Source of the DNA: Chloroflexota bacterium
GTDB lineage: Bacteria; Chloroflexota; Limnocylindria; P2-11E
DNA length: 38,238 nt
Assembly: GCA_016183435.1 (NCBI GenBank)
Contig: JACPEQ010000034.1
Span: 1-38,238 of the forward strand
Reading direction: 5' to 3'
Shown here: positions 31,651-38,238 of the stretch, in pieces
Numbering within the stretch: position 1 is the stretch's first letter
Layout of the letters: every line of letters starts with the position of its first letter
Notes under the pieces: generated by a model
Databases searched by the model: none
What the model saw: only the letters and a program-made list of their open reading frames with translations
Told to the model about the DNA's origin: nothing
Translations under genes and position numbers: made by a program

Positions 31651-33039
31651 TCAGTCCTCCCAGAACTGGCGGACGTAGCCCATACGCGCGAGCGCGTCGC
31701 GGAGCGCGAGCATCGCGGTGTAGGTCGTGACGATCACGACCTCCTCACCGGCCGGAGCGAGGTCGATCGCGCAGCGGATGGCCGCGGCCCAGCCGTCCAC
31801 GACCTGCATGCGCTCGCGTGCCAGGCCGCCGTATTTGAATCGGAGCGCGAGGTCTCGCGCGCGCAGCCCCGTGACGACGGCGTGCTCGACGGCGGGCACG
31901 AGCGCCTCGAAGTCCGCGTCCCAGATCCACGACACGTCGCGGCCGTCCGCGTCGCGGTCGTTGAGCGCGGCGAGCAGCCGGTGCCGGCCGCCCTGCTCGA
32001 GCAGCGCGCCGATCGCCGCGTTGAAGCCGGCCGGGTTCTTCACCAGGACGATCCGGAGGTGCCGGCCCTCGGCCTCGATCGTCTCGAGCCGGCCGAACGC
32101 CGGGCGGAACGCCGCGATCGCGCGGGCGGCCGTGGGCACGCCGATGTCGAGCGCGCGTGCCACGGCGACCGCTGCGAGCGCGTTGTACGCGTTGTACAGG
32201 CCCGGCAGCGGGACCTCGATCGGGTCGACCGCGGAGGCGATCGCACCGGCCAGCCGGAGCCAGCTGCGGTCACGCCGCAGCTCGACCTCGACGGCGGCCA
32301 CGTCGCGCGGCGGTCGGGTCAGGCCGCAGCCAGGGCACGTCCAATCGCCGACGTGCCCGAGGACCACACGCTCGTAGCGCAGGCGCCGGTCGCACCTCGG
32401 GCAGTGCGTCGCGTCGCTGATCGACTGCGCGACGCGCCCGCCCACGCTCGGATCGTCGATGCCGAAGTACACGGTGGGACCGCGATGGTCGTCGCCAAGA
32501 CGGGCGACGATCGGATCGTCGGCGTTCAGCACGAGCATCGTCGTCTCTGGCAGCGTCGCGAACGACGACGCCATCCTGCGCGCCAGCTGGTCGACCTCGA
32601 AGTACCGGTCGAGCTGGTCGCGGAAGAGGTTCGTGACCAGGACGACCCGCGGCTCGATGCGCCCGATCACGCGCGCCACGGAGGCCTCGTCGACCTCGAA
32701 GATCGCGACGTCTCCGTGCGGCGCGCCGGTCCAGTCGGCCTGCGCGAGCAGCGCGGCGGCGATCCCGCGGTCGAGGTTCGATCCGGACCGGTTGTGGATC
32801 GGCGACCACCCTGCCGCACGGACGACGTCGGCGAGCATCCGCGTGGTGGTCGTCTTTCCGTTCGTCCCAGACACGAGCACGGCGCCGTGGGCGAGCCCGG
32901 CGGTCATCGCCGCGATGGCGCCCGGGTCCACGGCGAGCGTGACGAGGCCGGGGAGGGCGGTCGCCCCGCGTCCGAGCGCTCGCAGTCCCGCGCGCGTCAG
33001 CTTGCCGGCGGCGACGGCGGCGGTGGTGCGAAGGGACAC
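31651..33039 (-). CDS. murT: MurT, Mur-ligase-like subunit of lipid II isoglutaminyl synthase
   Basis: 462 aa from GTG 33039. Mur-ligase central domain with P-loop 'VLVSGTNGKTTTTRML' near residue 55, 'IHNRSGSNLDRG' and 'AIFEVDEASV'. A four-Cys zinc ribbon specific to MurT is visible in 'CPRCDRRLRY' and 'CPGCGLTRPP'. The C-terminal DUF1727 region includes 'VLVKNPAGFNAAI' and 'ALNDRDADGRDVSWIWD'. MurT activates the D-Glu carboxylate of lipid II and uses ammonia from GatD. It follows merR by 37 nt. Confidence 0.94.
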   Translation of the reverse strand: MSLRTTAAVAAGKLTRAGLRALGRGATALPGLVTLAVDPGAIAAMTAGLAHGAVLVSGTNGKTTTTRMLADVVRAAGWSPIHNRSGSNLDRGIAAALLAQADWTGAPHGDVAIFEVDEASVARVIGRIEPRVVLVTNLFRDQLDRYFEVDQLARRMASSFATLPETTMLVLNADDPIVARLGDDHRGPTVYFGIDDPSVGGRVAQSISDATHCPRCDRRLRYERVVLGHVGDWTCPGCGLTRPPRDVAAVEVELRRDRSWLRLAGAIASAVDPIEVPLPGLYNAYNALAAVAVARALDIGVPTAARAIAAFRPAFGRLETIEAEGRHLRIVLVKNPAGFNAAIGALLEQGGRHRLLAALNDRDADGRDVSWIWDADFEALVPAVEHAVVTGLRARDLALRFKYGGLARERMQVVDGWAAAIRCAIDLAPAGEEVVIVTTYTAMLALRDALARMGYVRQFWED

Positions 33040-33076
33040 TGGAGGTCAGGCTAGTCGAGCGAGGGTCGGGCCCCGA

Positions 33077-33664
33077 TCAGGCGGGGACGGGCGGCATGTC
33101 GCGGATGACCTGCTCGAGCTCGTCGACGGCGCGGCCGAGACGCAGCGCGAGGATCTTCGCGGCGTCGCCGTCGGCACCCGGATCGTGGAGCTGGCCCTGC
33201 GCCTCAAGGCGTGCGAGCAGAGCGACCGCGGAGCGCAGCCGCGCGATGCCAAGCGATGCGGGCAGCGTCCGGCGCAGCGCGGCGACACGCTCCTCGAGCC
33301 GCTCGAGCCGCCGCCGCAGCTCGTTCTCCATCTCCTCGGGCGTGAGGCGTTCGAGCCGTTCGACGTCGGCGGCGAGCTGGTCCATCTCGCGCTGGACGAT
33401 CTGGGCCGCGCGCTCGAGCGAGTGCCCCTTGTCGAGGGCCTGGCGGATCCGGATCACCTTCTCCATCGCGAAGACGTCGTAGTCGTGCTCGCTGTCGGGC
33501 GACGGGCGCACGAGCCCTTTCTTGGTCCAGTAGATGAGCTGCCGCGGCGTCACCCGGCACACCCGCGCCGCCTCCGCCGCGGACAGCCGCAGCCGCGCGA
33601 GCACCTCGCCGTCGTTCGCCACGACGACCTGCGCCAGCGCCTCCCGACCCTCGGTCTTCGCCAT
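33077..33664 (-). CDS. MerR-family transcriptional regulator
   Basis: 195 aa. A winged-helix MerR domain runs from about residue 28: 'LSAAEAARVCRVTPRQLIYW', 'TKKGLVRPS', then 'HDYDVFAMEKVIRIRQALDK'. A long coiled coil ('EEMENELRRRLERLEERVAA') mediates dimerisation. No Cys-rich metal-binding tail, so a small-molecule or ligand-free type is likely. ATG 33664 sits only 10 nt below a candidate -10, suggesting a leaderless transcript. Target genes unknown; murT directly downstream is one possibility. Confidence 0.85.
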   Translation of the reverse strand: MAKTEGREALAQVVVANDGEVLARLRLSAAEAARVCRVTPRQLIYWTKKGLVRPSPDSEHDYDVFAMEKVIRIRQALDKGHSLERAAQIVQREMDQLAADVERLERLTPEEMENELRRRLERLEERVAALRRTLPASLGIARLRSAVALLARLEAQGQLHDPGADGDAAKILALRLGRAVDELEQVIRDMPPVPA

Positions 33665-33674
33665 CGGAGGCGCG

Positions 33675-33703
33675 ATCGTGGCATCGGTGCCCGGTCATGT
33701 CAA
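33675..33703 (-). promoter_or_regulatory. Candidate promoter of the merR gene
   Basis: TTGACA (33703-33698, perfect -35), 17-nt spacer, CACGAT (33680-33675, 3 of 6), then 10 nt to the ATG, leaving a 5' leader of only a few bases. Confidence 0.5.
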
Positions 33704-33753
33704 CGGATCAGACAGATGGAGCAGAGACCGCCAATGGCACGGGCCGTTGGACG

Positions 33754-34011
33754 CTAGGTCCTGCCGGTCCGCCTTCTCGCCACCTTCTTCAGCACGCGAT
33801 CGGGTGCCGGTGCACGGAGTGACTGGCGATACGCGATCTTCACCGACGCACGGTAGAGACGGATCGCGGTCTTTGGACCGAGGTCCGCCCAGAGCCGGCC
33901 GACCTCGACCGCGATCGGATCCGGAGCGTCGCTCTTCGCGCCGCGCACGGCGTCGATGACCGCTGCGTCCCAGCCCGTGGTGGAGGAACCGACGGCGTCG
34001 ACGATGCGGAC
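33754..34011 (-). CDS. Dodecin-family flavin-binding protein (start codon unresolved)
   Basis: Dodecins form hollow dodecamers that store FMN/riboflavin-type ligands. The segment 'VRIVDAVGSSTTGWDAAVID' and later 'VEVGRLWADLGPKTAIRLYR', 'ASVKIAYRQSL' match the dodecin pattern (KVxELVGSS...W..AV; evv...g.i..yrv.vkvaf). The track start (34089) runs through the 3' end of the NtrC gene in another frame. Between that gene's stop and the domain start no ATG, GTG or TTG occurs; coordinate 34011 is the GTC at which homology begins, and ATC 34005 is a possible start. The basic tail 'RVLKKVARRRTGRT' is extra. It may be a living gene with a rare start or a relic. Confidence 0.6.
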   Translation of the reverse strand, partial: VRIVDAVGSSTTGWDAAVIDAVRGAKSDAPDPIAVEVGRLWADLGPKTAIRLYRASVKIAYRQSLRAPAPDRVLKKVARRRTGRT

Positions 34012-34027
34012 CGCGCTGGGTACGGTC

Positions 34028-35428
<1,401 letters not shown>

Positions 35429-35500
35429 CAGATGTACGCTTCCAGCGCACAATCGCGACTGCGCGCCCCTTCCGTCCGTCTGCTCCCCACTGCGATCGGC

Positions 35501-35529
35501 ATGCTCTGTCCCCTATGCGTACATGTCAA
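35501..35529 (-). promoter_or_regulatory. Candidate promoter of the ntrC-type gene
   Basis: TTGACA (35529-35524, perfect), 17-nt spacer, GAGCAT (35506-35501, 3 of 6), about 70 nt above ATG 35428. It shares TTGACATG and the same spacing with the merR promoter. Confidence 0.45.
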
Positions 35530-35585
35530 ACCGACCAGGGACGCGCCCGGGAGTGGTGGCGGGGGGCAGAAGCCAACGCCCGTCG

Positions 35586-36794
35586 CTACTCGACGTCGCG
35601 GATGGAGCGGAAGAAGGCCCCGACGACCGCGACCGCGAACGTGAGCGCTCCCGCCGCGGCGAGAAGGGGTTGGACCGGGACATCCTCGGCGAGACCGCCG
35701 CTGATCAGGATCATCGGAAGCCACGTCAGGTGCAGCAGAGCGGTCCGCGCGCCGAACACGCGCGCGCGCAGCGCGGGTGGCGTCACCTCCTGCGACAGCG
35801 TCACGTTCGACACGAAGAAGAGCACGTTCGCGAACCCGGCGAGCACGAGCAGTGCGAGCGTCAACGGAAGCCCTGAGGATGCGGCGATGAGCACGACGAC
35901 GACACCGTATGTCGCGAATCCGCCCACGATGAGCCGGCCCTTGCGGATGCCACGCGACACGATCGGGTAGATCACCCCCGCGATCACCGCACCGGCAGCG
36001 ATCGCGGCTTCCGTCGCTGCGAACTCCTCCGCGCCCAGGCCGTACTCCCGGAAGACCAGCACCGGGATCAACCCGTTCATGACCGGGAGCGACAGCTGCG
36101 CGAGCAGGGAGAAGATCGTGTTCGCGCGCAGGACAGTGTGGTCGCGGAGCACCCGGGCGCCGTCCGCGGCATCCGAGAGGACGCCACCCCAGGACAGACG
36201 ACGTGACGCCCGTGAGTGTTGGTCGATCATCCTTAGGAGGATCCCCGAGAGGGCGAACGTGGCCGCGTCGACGTAGAAGGCGCCTTCCCCGAGCACCGCG
36301 ACGAGCGCACCGGCGGCCAGCACGCCGACGATCTCGACCGTCCGATCGGACGCATACACGAGCGAGTTGCTCGTGCCGAGCTGTTCCGCGGGCACGAGCT
36401 CGGGAACGATCGCGAGCCGCGCCGGGTTGAACACGGTCGAGCACAGCGCGGCGACGAGCACGAGCGCATACGCGACCCCCAGCGGCGCCTGGAACCCGAG
36501 CGTCAGCGGGATGGCGCCGATCGCGAGGGCGCGGATGAGATCGCTCGCGATCATCGCCCGCCGGTGGCCCACGGCGTCGGCGATGGCGCCGCCGAAGAAG
36601 CCGAAGATCGCGTACGGCAACGACGCCATGACCACTGCGACGGCCGTGGAGAGCGCCGAGTGCGTGATCTGCCAGGTCACGTACGCGAGCGCGACGACGG
36701 TGATCCGGTCACCGAATCCACTGATGACCTGCGCGGACCAGAGCAGAGCGAAGTTCGGCGAGCGCAGCGCGGCCAGCGAGCGGGCGGCGTTCAT
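35586..36794 (-). CDS. MFS transporter, EntS/TetV-like exporter family
   Basis: 402 aa from ATG 36794, with about 12 hydrophobic segments. 'PNFALLWSAQVISGFGDRIT' at the start and 'GGAIADAVGHRRAMIASDLI' between helices 2 and 3 are the MFS_3 (enterobactin-exporter-like) signature, as are 'FNPARLAIVPELVPAEQLGT' and 'NSLVYASDRTVEIVG'. The cargo is unknown. The start overlaps the DUF5317 stop by ATGA. Confidence 0.9.
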   Translation of the reverse strand: MNAARSLAALRSPNFALLWSAQVISGFGDRITVVALAYVTWQITHSALSTAVAVVMASLPYAIFGFFGGAIADAVGHRRAMIASDLIRALAIGAIPLTLGFQAPLGVAYALVLVAALCSTVFNPARLAIVPELVPAEQLGTSNSLVYASDRTVEIVGVLAAGALVAVLGEGAFYVDAATFALSGILLRMIDQHSRASRRLSWGGVLSDAADGARVLRDHTVLRANTIFSLLAQLSLPVMNGLIPVLVFREYGLGAEEFAATEAAIAAGAVIAGVIYPIVSRGIRKGRLIVGGFATYGVVVVLIAASSGLPLTLALLVLAGFANVLFFVSNVTLSQEVTPPALRARVFGARTALLHLTWLPMILISGGLAEDVPVQPLLAAAGALTFAVAVVGAFFRSIRDVE

Positions 36795-37279
36795 CGCCGA
36801 CGCATCCACGCGAACGGCACCCAGAACCCTCCGGCCGTGAGCAGCACGTCACCGACGCTGTAGACGCTCCGGAACAGCGCCACCGGGATGCGGTCGGCAA
36901 GCATGGCGAGAGCGGTAGCGTCGGTGAGCGGAACGTGGAGCGCGTCGCCGGGCATGCGCGCGCCGGCCGCGGCAAGGGCGACGGTGTCGACAGGCATTCC
37001 CCCGTTCGCGGCGACGACGGTGAGGTTCAAGGCAGCGCCGCCCACGATCAGGAACATGCCGGGCACGACCGTGTTGGCCGCAGCGACCGCGACGATCCCC
37101 GCGAACGCGAGGACGTAAAGGGCCGCGGCAAGATCGCCCGCGCCGCCCGCGACCAGCCGCAGCCCGACCGCGAGCGCCAGGAAAGGCCACCACCGGATGC
37201 GGAGATCGGCGAGTCGGGTGAGGCTGCCGCGGAGCGCCAGTCCCGCGACGATGCCAAGGACGGGGCCGCTAGCCAGCAT
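36791..37279 (-). CDS. DUF5317 membrane protein
   Basis: 162 aa from ATG 37279 ('MLASGPVLGIVAGLALRG'); the track frame adds a Ser/Arg-rich shadow of the HD-GYP gene. Five or so hydrophobic helices with 'LRIRWWPFLALAVGLRLV', 'NGGMPV' and 'DRIPVALFRSVYSVGDVLL' are the DUF5317 pattern. Function unknown. It overlaps the HD-GYP 3' end by 11 nt and the MFS start by 4 nt, so the three genes form one operon. Confidence 0.8.
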   Translation of the reverse strand: MLASGPVLGIVAGLALRGSLTRLADLRIRWWPFLALAVGLRLVAGGAGDLAAALYVLAFAGIVAVAAANTVVPGMFLIVGGAALNLTVVAANGGMPVDTVALAAAGARMPGDALHVPLTDATALAMLADRIPVALFRSVYSVGDVLLTAGGFWVPFAWMRRR

Positions 37280-38238
37280 GAACGGCGTCGCGGGCGACGG
37301 GTTCCCGGGCGAGACGGCGCCGCAGCTCGGCCAGCGTCTCGTACTCGATCGCGGGAAGGTCGCTGTGCTCGAAGGCGGCAGCGCCCTCCTTGACGATGAG
37401 CTGGTCGAGCGCGCGGACGACCTTCGGGTCGAACTGCGTTCCTTTGTGCCTGTTGAGCTGCTCCATTGCCTTGTCATGCCCTGGAGCCTTGCGGTATACG
37501 CGGTCGGCCGTCATCGCCTCGTACGCGTCGGCGACGATGATGATCCGCGAGCCCAGCGGGATCCTTTCGCCCTTCAGTCCCTCCGGGTAACCGGTCCCAT
37601 CGAAGTTCTCGTGGTGATGCAGGACGAGCGACACGAGCGGGCGCAGTGCCGACGAGGGCTCGAGGATCGACGCGCCGTAGATCGCGTGGCGCTGCATGAG
37701 CGCCCGCTCGTCGGGATCGAGGCGCGACGGTTTCAGCAGGATGCGGTCCTCCACGCCGATCTTGCCGATGTCGTGCAGCAGCGCGGCGAGCTCGATCTGC
37801 TCGATCTCCCGCTCGGACACGCCCATCTGGCGCGAGATCGCCCCTGCGATCCGCGAGACGCGATCCGCATGACCGCGGGTGAATCCGTCCTTCGCGTCGA
37901 TCGCCTGAGAGAGGGCGCTGACGGAGCCGAAGAACAGCTCGCGCAGTTCGGTGTACTTCGTGAACGAGTACCGCGCGAGGAGAAGCGGGACGATGAAGAG
38001 GAGCGTGGCCCACTCGCCGACCGCGTTCGCGATCTCGGCCATGAGCCAGCCAAGAGGGACCTGGGACACGAGGCCGACACCGATGTTGCGGATGGACACC
38101 GCGAAGACCCTGCGGACAGGCGCTTGCGTTCGCGCGCTCGCGGCCAACACGCTGAGCGTGTTGTTCACGAGCATGAAAACGCCGCCAGCGAGCACGATCT
38201 GGGCCACGGTCAGAAGTGGGTCGCCCTGAGTGGGCGGC
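37269..38238 (-). CDS. HD-GYP domain c-di-GMP phosphodiesterase with N-terminal membrane domain (5'-partial)
   Basis: Hydrolyses the second messenger cyclic-di-GMP. The HD-GYP domain spans roughly the last 210 residues: HD motif 'LAALLHDIGKIG', 'MQRHAIYGASIL', 'HHHENFDGTGYPEGLKG' (the GYP motif) and 'IIIVADAYEAMTADRVYR'. At least three membrane helices precede it ('NIGVGLVSQVPLGWLMAEIA' and others), so it probably senses a signal at the membrane. The frame is open through base 38238, so the true start lies outside the window; the track start 38207 is internal. C-di-GMP often controls pilus/biofilm activity, which may connect to the tad loci (inference). Confidence 0.93.
   Translation of the reverse strand, partial: PPTQGDPLLTVAQIVLAGGVFMLVNNTLSVLAASARTQAPVRRVFAVSIRNIGVGLVSQVPLGWLMAEIANAVGEWATLLFIVPLLLARYSFTKYTELRELFFGSVSALSQAIDAKDGFTRGHADRVSRIAGAISRQMGVSEREIEQIELAALLHDIGKIGVEDRILLKPSRLDPDERALMQRHAIYGASILEPSSALRPLVSLVLHHHENFDGTGYPEGLKGERIPLGSRIIIVADAYEAMTADRVYRKAPGHDKAMEQLNRHKGTQFDPKVVRALDQLIVKEGAAAFEHSDLPAIEYETLAELRRRLAREPVARDAVHAG

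Noticed and set aside
31492-33054. Plus-strand 520-aa ORF opposite murT
   Set aside because: Shadow frame; MurT on the minus strand has P-loop, zinc ribbon and DUF1727 motifs.

Overview
The window is a GC-rich bacterial chromosome segment. Genes are tightly packed, often overlapping by 4 nt, and many start with GTG. Gene content (MurT/GatD lipid II amidation, Lgt, SecA, Tad/Flp pili, NrfD-anchored selenoprotein formate dehydrogenase, DUF5317 and DUF5670 membrane proteins) suggests a monoderm-like environmental bacterium. My best guess is a GC-rich Chloroflexota lineage such as Limnocylindria/Ellin6529, but no rRNA or marker comparison is possible here. I saw no rRNA, tRNA, CRISPR array or intact insertion sequence.

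Layout. (1) 1-5408, plus strand: a respiratory formate dehydrogenase operon. The catalytic subunit is cut by the window edge and is interrupted in the ORF track by an in-frame TGA at 34-36, which is a selenocysteine codon followed by a SECIS hairpin. It is followed by the four-cluster Fe-S subunit, an NrfD-type membrane anchor and FdhE. (2) 5405-14351, almost all minus strand: prfB with its programmed +1 frameshift, a Cys-rich small protein, two tandem lgt paralogues, secA, prs, a PHP phosphoesterase and a nucleotidyltransferase-like protein. One small plus-strand membrane protein (DUF5670-like) lies among them. (3) 14414-17030: a DUF3303 relic, a GT-C-like membrane protein, comF and DUF192. 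(4) 17027-22476: a complete Tad/Flp pilus locus (flp, prepilin peptidase, REC-TadZ, tadA, tadB, tadC). (5) 22690-24431: Memo and AmrS of the AmmeMemoRadiSam group. (6) 24446-30572: a second, partly decayed tad locus (TadE, TadG-like, CpaB-like, TadZ, broken TadA, fused TadB-TadC) with a secreted alpha/beta hydrolase upstream. A VapBC-type toxin-antitoxin pair and a tadC tail fragment lie at its end. (7) 30605-38238: gatD and murT, a MerR regulator, a dodecin-like protein, an NtrC-type sigma-54 activator, an MFS transporter, DUF5317 and an HD-GYP phosphodiesterase running off the edge.

The most notable themes concern non-standard decoding. There are two recoded UGA codons within 6.5 kb: Sec insertion in formate dehydrogenase, and the RF2 frameshift. 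At least four, probably five, genes appear to start with CUG inside a CUGA stop/start overlap (lgt2, PHP, DUF192, tadBC, probably tadG-like). Three more genes (fdhE, prepilin peptidase, dodecin) have no ATG/GTG/TTG where their homology begins. Other points are a deletion-frameshift in the second tadA that creates a misleading chimeric ORF, a 29-bp identical dispersed repeat upstream of both prs and gatD, and leaderless-looking promoters in front of the antitoxin and the MerR gene. All family assignments are from motif recognition by eye; no database search was run.
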